Shown here: positions 1 through 5,420 of the stretch, one piece after another
Layout of the letters: the number at the start of each line of letters is the position of its first letter
Numbering within the stretch: position 1 is the stretch's first letter
Source of the DNA: Oscillospiraceae bacterium
GTDB taxonomy: Bacteria > Bacillota > Clostridia > Oscillospirales > CAG-272
Length of the DNA: 5,420 nt
Direction: 5' to 3'
NCBI GenBank assembly: GCA_009779295.1
Contig: WREN01000172.1
Span: forward strand, 1-5,420
Notes under the pieces: generated by a model
What the model saw: only the letters and a program-made list of their open reading frames with translations
Told to the model about the DNA's origin: nothing
The model's database searches: none
Made by a program: the position numbers and the translations under genes

Positions 1-618
1 CGATACATCCTTTGCGAATGACATTTCGTGCGTGACGACCAACATGGTTAATCCTGTTTTCGCAAGATTTACCATAACGCTTAAAACTTCTCCCACCATT
101 TCGGGGTCAAGTGAAGATGTGGGCTCATCAAATAAAATTACCTCAGGGTTCATGGCAAGCGACCGGGCAATAGCGACCCTCTGTTTTTGCCCGCCTGAAA
201 TTTGACGCGGTTTAGCGTTTATAAACTGTGACATTCCGACCTTCTGTAAAAAATCTTTCGCGGTTTTTTCCGCATCGGTTCTGCTGCGGCGCAATACTTT
301 AATCTGACCGATAACGCAGTTTTGCAGGACTGTCAGGTTATTGAACAGGTTGAACTGCTGGAATACCATACCGACTTTAGCCCTGTATTCGGCGAGTTTT
401 ATATCTTTGCTTCGTATATTCCGGCCGTGAAAATATATCGAACCGTTTGTAGACGTTTCAAGCAGGTTTATACACCGTAGCAGCGTGCTCTTCCCTGAAC
501 CCGACGCCCCGATTATACAAGCAACTTCACCCTCGTCAACATTCATGCTTATGTCGCGCAATACTATATTATTGCCGAACTTTTTCTCTAATTTTTCAAT
601 CCTAAATACATTCGGCAA
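1..618 (-). CDS. Polar amino acid ABC transporter, ATP-binding protein (3' end cut by window edge)
   Basis: This is the cytoplasmic ATPase that powers the importer encoded just upstream (GlnQ/HisP/ArtP type). 206 residues are visible; the family is about 240, so roughly 35-40 C-terminal residues lie beyond position 1. My translation shows the motifs in order: Walker A GASGSGKST at 37-45, Q-loop glutamine at 88 (VFQQFNLF), signature ISGGQKQR at 140-147, Walker B ILFDEP at 161-166 with D164 and E165, D-loop SSLDP at 168-172, and switch histidine H197 (VVTHEMS). All catalytic residues are intact. The start is TTG at 616-618. The reading frame is closed by the permease's TAA one codon earlier, and the next in-frame ATG (residue 25) would remove the first beta strands and the aromatic of the A-loop region (KKFG). 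An AGAGG ribosome site lies 8 bases before the TTG, inside the end of the permease gene. Family is certain; substrate is not determined by this subunit. Confidence 0.96.
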   Translation of the reverse strand, partial: MPNVFRIEKLEKKFGNNIVLRDISMNVDEGEVACIIGASGSGKSTLLRCINLLETSTNGSIYFHGRNIRSKDIKLAEYRAKVGMVFQQFNLFNNLTVLQNCVIGQIKVLRRSRTDAEKTAKDFLQKVGMSQFINAKPRQISGGQKQRVAIARSLAMNPEVILFDEPTSSLDPEMVGEVLSVMVNLAKTGLTMLVVTHEMSFAKDVS

Positions 619-621
619 TTT

Positions 622-1359
622 TTAAACCTCTTTTCTGACCATAGTATAACTGCTTGGACCGTCCATTTTCTTTTCCAGAAATTTCAATATACGCGTCACA
701 GTGAACGTAAGCACGAAGTAAATTATCGCGGTTATAAAGAATACTTCAAAATATCTCAAATATGTGCCTGCCGCGGATTTTGTCATGAAGAACAGTTCCG
801 CGACAGATATTACATTCAAAACAGAGCTGTCTTTGATATTGATGACAAATTCATTGCCGACGGCGGGCATAATATTCCGCACCGCTTGAGGTATAATGAT
901 ATGCACCATCGTCTGCCAATGGGTCATACCGATCGACTGCGAACCTTCGGTTTGCCCGACATCGATCGAAACGATCCCGCCGCGGATTATTTCCGCCATG
1001 TACGCGCCCGTGTTTATAGATATAATAAATATCGCGGCGAACAGGATCGGCATGTCGAGTTTCAGATATTGCAGCGCGCCGTAATATATAACCATAGCTT
1101 GAACGATCATAGGAGTACCGCGGAATATTTCTATATACGCTACTAAAATAAATTTTATGATTTTGAACAGGATTTTTTTTATTTTCGTATCGTTTTCATG
1201 TAACGGGATCGTCCGGACAATCGCTACGCCCAAACCGATTATGAACCCAATGATCGTACCGGTGATCGCAACGGTCAGCGTTATTAGCGTACCTCTTATG
1301 AATAAAGGATAATATTCTTTTAATAAAAGTATAACCCAATCAAAAAACGATTGCGGCAT
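622..1359 (-). CDS. Polar amino acid ABC transporter, permease (HisM/GlnP family)
   Basis: This is an integral membrane subunit that forms the channel of a PAAT-family importer. The 245 residues contain hydrophobic segments near 19-49, 68-98, 102-120, 170-190 and 204-226. The cytoplasmic coupling loop typical of the family is at about 122-170: AEIIRGG, then G135, E138, G144 and IIPQA at 155-159, followed by VGNEFVINIKDSSV. The EAA triplet reads E-G-S here, a tolerated variation. FRGTP at 79-83 is a second family hallmark. The segment at 51-66 is a charged loop between the first two membrane spans, which makes the protein longer than E. coli GlnP (219 residues). An AAGGAG site lies 11 bases before the ATG, inside the last codons of the binding-protein gene; six bases separate the two genes. 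Only one permease gene is visible, so it would act as a homodimer unless a second lies beyond position 1. Confidence 0.95.
   Translation of the reverse strand: MPQSFFDWVILLLKEYYPLFIRGTLITLTVAITGTIIGFIIGLGVAIVRTIPLHENDTKIKKILFKIIKFILVAYIEIFRGTPMIVQAMVIYYGALQYLKLDMPILFAAIFIISINTGAYMAEIIRGGIVSIDVGQTEGSQSIGMTHWQTMVHIIIPQAVRNIMPAVGNEFVINIKDSSVLNVISVAELFFMTKSAAGTYLRYFEVFFITAIIYFVLTFTVTRILKFLEKKMDGPSSYTMVRKEV
627..631 (-). promoter_or_regulatory. Ribosome binding site supporting the TTG start of the ATPase gene
   Basis: AGAGG on the minus strand lies 8 bases before the TTG at 616-618 and within the last codons of the permease gene. It is the evidence that decides this non-ATG start. Only three bases separate the permease stop from the TTG, so translation of the two genes is probably coupled. 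Confidence 0.7.
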
Positions 1360-1365
1360 AATATA

Positions 1366-2205
1366 TTATTCTCCTTCTGATAACGGTTGATATTTATCCG
1401 CGTCAATCATCATAGATTCTCTTTCATCTATTGATATTCCTTTTAATATTTTGTTGATTTCGTCCGCGAGGTCGCTGCCTTTTCTAAGACCGACTGCAAT
1501 AGCGACATCGTCAGGCGTGGTTTCAAAACCTTTGCCCGCTGCGAATTCAATAAACATTACGTCGCTGTTCGCCGTCATAGCGGCTACAGCTCCGGGTTTT
1601 TCAGATACATAACCGTCAATACTTCCGCTCTGCAACGCAACGAGCATAGCCGGAAAGTCATTGAGCGCCGTTTGTTTCTTAACATTCGGGATCTGGTCGA
1701 TTACAGTATAATGGAAAGTGTTGAGCTGACCGGTAATTTTCGCGTCCGCGAAATCCGCAAGCGAAGCCGCCGAAGCGTATGCGCTGTCTTTTTTTACGAC
1801 GATAACGAGTTCGCTCTCATAATACGCATCGGAAAAATCAATTGTCATCTTGCGTTCTTTGGTCGGGCTCATGCCCGCTATGATAGCGTCGATTTTACCG
1901 GAAGTTAAAGCAAGCGTCAGACCGTCCCATTCGATTTTAACTATTTCCAATTCCACGCCGAGCCCTTCGGCGATTTTCCGCGCTATCTGCACGTCGTAAC
2001 CGTCAGCGTAACCGCCGCTTCCAATCGGAACGGTGCGGTCGCTACTCTGCGACTGCGTCCAGTTAAACGGCGCGTAATTACATTCCATGCCGACTTTGAT
2101 TACGTTCGCTTCATTGATTTTTTCGAGGTCTTTTACAGTGCCTCCGCATGTCGATAAACCTAAAATAAATACCATTGTAATAAATAAACATAAAATCTTT
2201 TTCAT
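1366..2205 (-). CDS. Amino-acid-type ABC transporter solute-binding lipoprotein (family 3)
   Basis: This is the extracytoplasmic receptor of the importer, anchored to the outer face of the membrane by lipid. Residues 1-20 are a lipoprotein signal: KK, a hydrophobic stretch, then the lipobox L17-S-T-C20, with C20 as the predicted lipidated cysteine. The mature part follows the family-3 two-lobe pattern: VGMECNYAPFNW (38-49), GYDVQIARKIAEGLG (69-83), GKIDAIIAGMSPTKERK (103-119) and FSDAYY (124-129). R118 in the T-K-E-R block is the position that usually holds the ligand carboxylate. In YVSEKPGA (199-206), E202 falls where lysine/arginine-binding members usually carry an aspartate for the ligand amino group; this alignment is my inference. 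Length (279) is normal. GGAGG lies 7 bases before the ATG, and the oxidoreductase stop is 17 bases upstream, consistent with one transcript. The ligand cannot be named; a polar amino acid or amino-acid conjugate is the best reading. Confidence 0.94.
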   Translation of the reverse strand: MKKILCLFITMVFILGLSTCGGTVKDLEKINEANVIKVGMECNYAPFNWTQSQSSDRTVPIGSGGYADGYDVQIARKIAEGLGVELEIVKIEWDGLTLALTSGKIDAIIAGMSPTKERKMTIDFSDAYYESELVIVVKKDSAYASAASLADFADAKITGQLNTFHYTVIDQIPNVKKQTALNDFPAMLVALQSGSIDGYVSEKPGAVAAMTANSDVMFIEFAAGKGFETTPDDVAIAVGLRKGSDLADEINKILKGISIDERESMMIDADKYQPLSEGE

Positions 2206-2222
2206 TTTTTTACCTCCATTTT

Positions 2223-3248
2223 TTATATAACTTTTGTTATTTCACCTTTATTATCGGCTGATTTTGTTTCCGCTTCTATTATTTTAATGGTATTGCAGGA
2301 ATCTTCCGGCGGATTTATTGTGTTTGGCGCATTGTTTATGATACATTCGGCTAAGTATTTCAATTCTGAATAGTAGGCGTTTTCTTTGTCGTATTCGCTC
2401 GGCGTAATATCGTTTCCGTCTTTATTGAGTATTTTTAATCCTTCGTGATCGAAAGTCGCGGAACCGTATTCGAAACTCACGCGGTAAACCATTGAAAATC
2501 CCCTACCCATCATCGACCAGTCGTCCTGAGCGTTGATAACCAAATCGTCGTTGTATATATAGTTCGTCGAAACCGCGTCGTAACCACCCGCGAATACAAC
2601 CCGTCCCAGCGACGTGACTCTGTCCGGCATACCGAAAATATAATTGATCGTGTCAACGTCGTGAACGTGCTGGTCGTGCAAAGCACCGCCTCCGCATTCG
2701 CGTTTCAATATCCAGTTCTGGTACGACCACAACGGCGGCGATCCGCCTCTGTAGAAATATCCCGAAATCGGCTTGCCTAACATTTTGCCGGAAACCAATT
2801 TTTTGAGTTCCATATATTCACCCCAGAATCTCAAACATTGACCAACCATCAACCGCTTGCCCATTTGATTCGCGGTATCGATCATCAACTGACATTCTTC
2901 CGCGTTCAACGCCATAGGTTTTTCACATAATACGTTGATACCTTTTTTAAGGCATTTTACAGTCGCCGGACAATGCAAATATGTCGGAAGCGCGATGACT
3001 ACGATATCGAGTTCTTCTTTTGCGATCATCTCATCCATGTCCGTGTAACAGTTGAATTGATCAAAATCATAACTTCCGGTACCCATACCCTTAATATTGA
3101 AGTTGAGATCGACGTTCTTAAATTTCTCCGGATCGATGTCACAAATGGAAGTTAGTTTTATTATTTCATTTTCCGCAGTAAACCTGATTAGATTGCCGAG
3201 ATGCCCTCTCCCCATACCGCCTAAACCAATAAGACCTGCTCTTAACAT
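2223..3248 (-). CDS. Gfo/Idh/MocA-family NAD(P)-dependent oxidoreductase
   Basis: This is a cytoplasmic dehydrogenase of the family that oxidises or reduces sugars, inositols and related polyols. The 341 residues show an N-terminal Rossmann fold with the dinucleotide loop GLGGMGRGH at 8-16, the CEKPMALN motif at 108-115 with the conserved lysine K110, and GGGALHDQHVHDVD at 186-199. The last supplies the usual catalytic pair D192 and H196 (D-x-x-x-H as in inositol dehydrogenase). The common glycine of that motif (D-x-G-x-H) is replaced by H194, a variant I recall from other family members. Substrate specificity cannot be read from these motifs. The start is supported by an AAAGGAG site at 3259-3265. 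The gene lies between an IolE-like isomerase and an amino-acid-type importer, which suggests it processes the imported compound. Alternative roles are scyllo- or myo-inositol, glucose or glucoside dehydrogenase. Family very sure, reaction unknown. Confidence 0.95.
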   Translation of the reverse strand: MLRAGLIGLGGMGRGHLGNLIRFTAENEIIKLTSICDIDPEKFKNVDLNFNIKGMGTGSYDFDQFNCYTDMDEMIAKEELDIVVIALPTYLHCPATVKCLKKGINVLCEKPMALNAEECQLMIDTANQMGKRLMVGQCLRFWGEYMELKKLVSGKMLGKPISGYFYRGGSPPLWSYQNWILKRECGGGALHDQHVHDVDTINYIFGMPDRVTSLGRVVFAGGYDAVSTNYIYNDDLVINAQDDWSMMGRGFSMVYRVSFEYGSATFDHEGLKILNKDGNDITPSEYDKENAYYSELKYLAECIINNAPNTINPPEDSCNTIKIIEAETKSADNKGEITKVI

Positions 3249-3254
3249 AATTAT

Positions 3255-3335
3255 TTATCTCCTTTGTTTTATATTTAATCTTTTTCGTATAACCATACTA
3301 AATCTTTTAATATCTTTTTTTATTTGATCCTGCAT
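3255..3335 (-). CDS. Possible small leader ORF, 26 residues
   Basis: In the 99-base gap between the isomerase-like gene and the oxidoreductase, an ATG at 3333-3335 opens a frame of 26 codons ending in TAA at 3255-3257. The predicted peptide starts MQDQIKKDIKRF and is strongly basic (11 Lys or Arg). Its last codons and stop overlap the AAAGGAG ribosome site of the oxidoreductase, an arrangement that would couple translation of the two. Its own ribosome site is weak (TTAGG about 8 bases upstream). The region is very AT-rich, where stops are frequent, so an open frame this long is mildly notable, but chance is a real possibility. I recognise no family. Confidence 0.25.
   Translation of the reverse strand: MQDQIKKDIKRFSMVIRKRLNIKQRR
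3258..3265 (-). promoter_or_regulatory. Ribosome binding site of the oxidoreductase, overlapping the small ORF stop
   Basis: AAAGGAGA on the minus strand lies about 10 bases before the oxidoreductase ATG (3246-3248). Its last base, at 3258, directly precedes the TAA (3255-3257) of the possible 26-codon ORF. It fixes the oxidoreductase start. If the small ORF is translated, ribosomes ending there would sit on this site. Confidence 0.7.
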
Positions 3336-3347
3336 TTTATTACCTAA

Positions 3348-4190
3348 TTATAAGCTTAAAATATTATCCAGCGCATTTGAAACATCCTTGTAATACTGAG
3401 TATAACTTGCCGCTTCTTCGCCGCCGAAAACTTCGGCAGTTACGTAGCCGTTGAACCCGATCTTGTTGAGCGCCGCCATGACGCGTCCCCAGTCGATACT
3501 TCCCTCACCCAGCTCGACGAAATCTCCGCCTGTGTTGAATACGCCGAACGGCCCCTCGTTGCGTTTGAAATCTTTGAAGTGTATGTGGCTGATACGCCCC
3601 GCAAGCAGTTCAATCCAGTATTCCGTCCACGTGAACGCGACGGTGTTTCCTACGTCGTAATACGCGGTGATATATTTGCAATCGAAATAATCCACGAAAT
3701 TAATCATATCATAAGGAGACAGAAAGAACATGTTCCACACATTCTCGACCGCGACAAATATTTTATATTCTTCGATCATAGGTATACATTCCGAAATTGT
3801 CTCGCGGCAGTTTTTATACGCCTGATCGATGGAAATCGTATTCGAAACACCGCCCGGCACGATGAGTATTCCCGTCGCTCCGAGAACTTTTGCACATTCG
3901 AGTTGCTTTTGGATTATAAATTTCGCAAATACACGGTCTTCGGCGTTATTGGAACCCATCCTACCGCCGTGTAAGGATGAAGATATGCTGACTACCGGCA
4001 AATCGTATTTCTCGGATAATAATTTTATTGCAGAAAGTTCTTCCGCGGTTGTACTTAATGTAAGCGCATGCGCACCTTCAGCGTCAACGTTCAGTTCGAT
4101 CCCGTCGAATCCCGCCGCTTTTACCTGCGCGAACATATCCTCGAAACCGGTTTTTGCGTCTACTGCCCACGCGTTTAAAGATTTTTTCAT
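3348..4190 (-). CDS. Sugar phosphate isomerase/epimerase-like TIM barrel (AP endonuclease 2 family)
   Basis: This is a predicted cytoplasmic metal-dependent isomerase, epimerase or dehydratase of the xylose isomerase-like TIM barrel superfamily (IolE, IolI, tagatose/psicose 3-epimerase, FrlC, MocC). The 280 residues show the family layout: an opening beta strand (SLNAWAVD), AAGFDGIELN at 25-34, ISSSLHGGRMGS at 69-80, LGATGILIVPGG at 103-114, and the predicted metal ligands E149 (VAVENVWN), D179 (YYDVGN), H204 in HIHFKD (202-207) and E253 (VTAEVFGG). The GEGSIDW block at 228-234 is also typical. All four ligands are present, so the enzyme should be active. The start is supported by AGGAGG at 4201-4206, 10 bases before the ATG. 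It is the first gene after the promoter at 4227-4255. Next comes a Gfo/Idh/MocA dehydrogenase, a partnership common in inositol and unusual-sugar catabolism. DNA-repair endonuclease IV is unlikely given the context. The substrate is unknown. Confidence 0.92.
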   Translation of the reverse strand: MKKSLNAWAVDAKTGFEDMFAQVKAAGFDGIELNVDAEGAHALTLSTTAEELSAIKLLSEKYDLPVVSISSSLHGGRMGSNNAEDRVFAKFIIQKQLECAKVLGATGILIVPGGVSNTISIDQAYKNCRETISECIPMIEEYKIFVAVENVWNMFFLSPYDMINFVDYFDCKYITAYYDVGNTVAFTWTEYWIELLAGRISHIHFKDFKRNEGPFGVFNTGGDFVELGEGSIDWGRVMAALNKIGFNGYVTAEVFGGEEAASYTQYYKDVSNALDNILSL

Positions 4191-4200
4191 TAAACAAATT

Positions 4201-4206
4201 CCTCCT
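4201..4206 (-). promoter_or_regulatory. Ribosome binding site of the isomerase-like gene
   Basis: This is a perfect AGGAGG on the minus strand, 10 bases before the ATG at 4188-4190. It confirms that start. Confidence 0.75.
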
Positions 4207-4226
4207 AAATTTTAAATATTATCATT

Positions 4227-4255
4227 AGAATACCATATAAATATTTGAAAGTCAA
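4227..4255 (-). promoter_or_regulatory. Predicted sigma-A promoter of the catabolic/transport operon
   Basis: On the minus strand, TTGACT at 4250-4255 (-35, five of six consensus bases) is followed by exactly 17 bases and TATTCT at 4227-4232 (-10, four of six). TGG at 4233-4235 gives an extended -10. Transcription would start near 4219-4220, leaving about 30 untranslated bases that include the AGGAGG site. The -35 begins six bases after the stop of the prs-like gene, so the operon has its own promoter even though it follows that gene on the same strand. The surrounding AT-rich DNA raises the chance of accidental matches, but the spacing, both boxes and the placement agree. No clear operator palindrome was found. 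Confidence 0.65.
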
Positions 4256-4261
4256 TATGAA

Positions 4262-5371
4262 TTATTGTTTTTCGCGCTCCCAATTATTCAAGAATGTATG
4301 TATGCGTTCAACCGGATCTAATAATTTGCTTATTGTTTCATCTTTATTCAAAGTATCGATTATATACGAAACGTATTTACACATATTTACTTCCGCATAC
4401 CATTCCTTTTTTAATAATTCCGGCGTGCGGTAAATTAAATTTGTAGTGAAAATCTTCGTTATCAATCCCTTTTTGTAAAGATCATCGAACTTTTCAAGAC
4501 CGTTGCAAAACAATCCGAACGTAGCGAACATCAAAATACGTCTTGCGCCTTTTGATTTTAATTGGGTAACGATGTCAAACAGCGAATCTCCGCTGGAAAT
4601 CATATCGTCTACGATGATAGCGTCTTTATCTCTGACAGGTTTACCGAGATATTTATGCGCGACGATTGGGTTTCTACCGTTTTTAACGACGGAATAATCT
4701 CTGCGCTTGTAAAACATTCCGAGTTCCAATCCCAGCACGGACGCATAATACATACAGCGCGACATACCGCCCTCGTCGGGTGAAATTAGCATGAGTTTAT
4801 TAGGATCGAGATCAATATCGGGAATGTTTCGCAGCAAAGCTTTTATCATTTGATACGTGGGGCGCACGTTATCGAACCCGCTGAGAGGGATCGCGTTCTG
4901 CACGCGCGAATCATGCGCGTCAAACGTTATTATATTAGTGACGCCCATATTAACCAATTCCTGCAACGCAATCGCACAATCAAGTGATTCACGCAGTTCG
5001 CGTTTATGCTGCCGCCCTTCATACAGCATCGGCATTATAACCGAAATACGGCGCGCTTTACCTGCGATCGCACCTATGATACGTTTCAAATCCTGAAAGT
5101 GATCGTCGGGGCTCATCGGACATTCAATACCGTACATTTTGTAGGTAACGCCGTAATTGAACATGTCGGAAATTATAAATATATCGTGCCCTCTCATGGA
5201 TTCATGCAGTATACACTTGCTTTCCCCGGTGCCAAACCGCGGAACTTCAGGCGTTATTATAAAACTATCGGAAGTTCGCCAGTCTTTCAAATATGCGTCA
5301 ACCTGTCCTACAAATTTTTCGCAGCCTTTCATGCCGATAACGCTTAAATCACCATAATATTCGTTGCTCAT
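4262..5371 (-). CDS. prs: Ribose-phosphate pyrophosphokinase (PRPP synthetase), clostridial long form
   Basis: The family makes PRPP from ribose 5-phosphate and ATP, the precursor of nucleotides, histidine and NAD, in the cytoplasm. The 369 residues exceed the usual ~315, mainly through a C-terminal extension after about 315 and a longer N-terminal half. Recognisable blocks are: PRFGTGE and ESMRGHDIFII at 44-67, the ATP-binding RQHKR at 120-124 (RQDRK in classical enzymes), FDAHD at 150-154 with H153 at the metal-binding histidine, SPDEGG at 197-202, catalytic-loop YKRR at 221-224, and the PRPP loop IIVDDMISSGDSL at 252-264. The loop differs from the classical D-T-A/C-G-T ending. I recall this long form, with NLIYRTPELL near 311-320, as widespread in Clostridia, often beside a classical prs, but could not check. 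The start is fixed by GGAGG at 5378-5382, six bases before the ATG. Family sure; synthetase activity probable, not shown. Confidence 0.88.
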   Translation of the reverse strand: MSNEYYGDLSVIGMKGCEKFVGQVDAYLKDWRTSDSFIITPEVPRFGTGESKCILHESMRGHDIFIISDMFNYGVTYKMYGIECPMSPDDHFQDLKRIIGAIAGKARRISVIMPMLYEGRQHKRELRESLDCAIALQELVNMGVTNIITFDAHDSRVQNAIPLSGFDNVRPTYQMIKALLRNIPDIDLDPNKLMLISPDEGGMSRCMYYASVLGLELGMFYKRRDYSVVKNGRNPIVAHKYLGKPVRDKDAIIVDDMISSGDSLFDIVTQLKSKGARRILMFATFGLFCNGLEKFDDLYKKGLITKIFTTNLIYRTPELLKKEWYAEVNMCKYVSYIIDTLNKDETISKLLDPVERIHTFLNNWEREKQ

Positions 5372-5377
5372 TATTAT

Positions 5378-5382
5378 CCTCC
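5378..5382 (-). promoter_or_regulatory. Ribosome binding site of the prs-like gene
   Basis: GGAGG on the minus strand, six bases before the ATG at 5369-5371, is strong and well spaced. It supports this start over internal ATGs. Confidence 0.75.
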
Positions 5383-5385
5383 ATC

Positions 5386-5414
5386 TTGAAATAATATTAT
5401 TTTTATGATATAAT
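5386..5414 (+). promoter_or_regulatory. Predicted plus-strand sigma-A promoter pointing out of the window
   Basis: TTGAAA at 5386-5391 (five of six -35 bases) is followed by 17 bases and a perfect TATAAT at 5409-5414. TG at 5406-5407 makes an extended -10 (TGATATAAT). Transcription would start at about the right edge, so a gene on the plus strand is expected beyond 5420, divergent from the prs-like gene. On the minus strand, TATCAT at 5405-5410 is a possible -10 for the prs-like gene. Its -35 would lie outside the window, and the two -10 boxes would overlap. The DNA here is AT-rich, so some caution is due. Confidence 0.5.
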
Positions 5415-5420
5415 TGTTTA

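Noticed and set aside
3249..3347. A second promoter in the gap before the oxidoreductase
   Set aside because: TATGG followed by TTATAC (minus strand, near 3286-3296) resembles an extended -10, but it matches poorly and no acceptable -35 lies 16-18 bases upstream.
3579..3974. 131-codon open frame on the plus strand inside the isomerase-like gene
   Set aside because: It is antisense to a gene with intact metal ligands and a strong ribosome site, and its predicted protein (rich in H, R, Y and I) shows no family pattern. The other plus-strand frames in the window are likewise mirror images of the real genes.
3348..4190. Endonuclease IV (DNA repair) as the function of the TIM-barrel gene
   Set aside because: The E/D/H/E ligand set and motifs such as HIHFKD and GEGSIDW match the sugar isomerase/epimerase branch, and the neighbours are a polyol-type dehydrogenase and a transporter.
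4213..4245. AATATTTA repeated at 4213-4220 and 4238-4245 on the minus strand, flanking the -10 box, as a possible operator
   Set aside because: Eight bases of pure A/T in an AT-rich gap are expected by chance, and neither copy extends into a longer palindrome.
5391..5420. Minus-strand TAAACA-18-TATTAT (5415-5420 and 5391-5396) as the prs-like promoter
   Set aside because: Its -35 is weak, and initiation would fall one or two bases from the GGAGG site. TATCAT at 5405-5410 is a better -10 candidate, with its -35 outside the window.
1..5420. Mobile element, CRISPR, tRNA/rRNA or rho-independent terminator
   Set aside because: No transposase or integrase motif, regular repeat array, cloverleaf-like segment or GC hairpin with a T-run was seen on either strand by eye; the genes are tightly packed and uniform in style.

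Overview
The window holds six protein genes, all on the minus strand, so transcription runs right to left. It looks like an anaerobic Gram-positive bacterium of the Clostridia (Bacillota), probably a gut or rumen lineage. Four observations support this: strong GGAGG-type ribosome sites before most genes, TAA stops on all five complete genes, a lipoprotein signal on the solute-binding protein, and a 369-residue PRPP-synthetase-like protein of a form I recall from Clostridia. This is a judgement from sequence style; no search was run.

Right edge (5371 down to 4262): a diverged ribose-phosphate pyrophosphokinase. Just upstream of it, a near-consensus promoter on the plus strand points out of the window, so a divergent gene probably starts beyond 5420.

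Middle and left (4255 down to 1): a good sigma-A-type promoter at 4227-4255 begins only a few bases after the prs-like stop. It would drive a run of genes in this order: a sugar-phosphate isomerase/epimerase-like TIM barrel (IolE/MocC/FrlC type), a possible 26-codon leader ORF, a Gfo/Idh/MocA oxidoreductase, a lipoprotein amino-acid-type solute-binding protein, its inner-membrane permease, and its ATPase. The ATPase has a TTG start and is cut off by the window edge. Apart from the 99-base gap before the oxidoreductase, spacing is 3-17 bases, which fits one transcript.

Together the genes look like an uptake-and-catabolism unit. A polar-amino-acid (PAAT) ABC importer brings in a small solute, and an NAD(P)-dependent dehydrogenase and a ketose-type epimerase/isomerase process a polyol or sugar. 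Pairing an amino-acid-type importer with two sugar/polyol enzymes is the main point of interest. It would make sense for a substrate that is both, such as an opine, an Amadori product or an inosamine, but the sequence does not prove this. No RNA genes, mobile elements, CRISPR arrays or convincing terminators were seen, and no gene-free stretch exceeds 100 bases.
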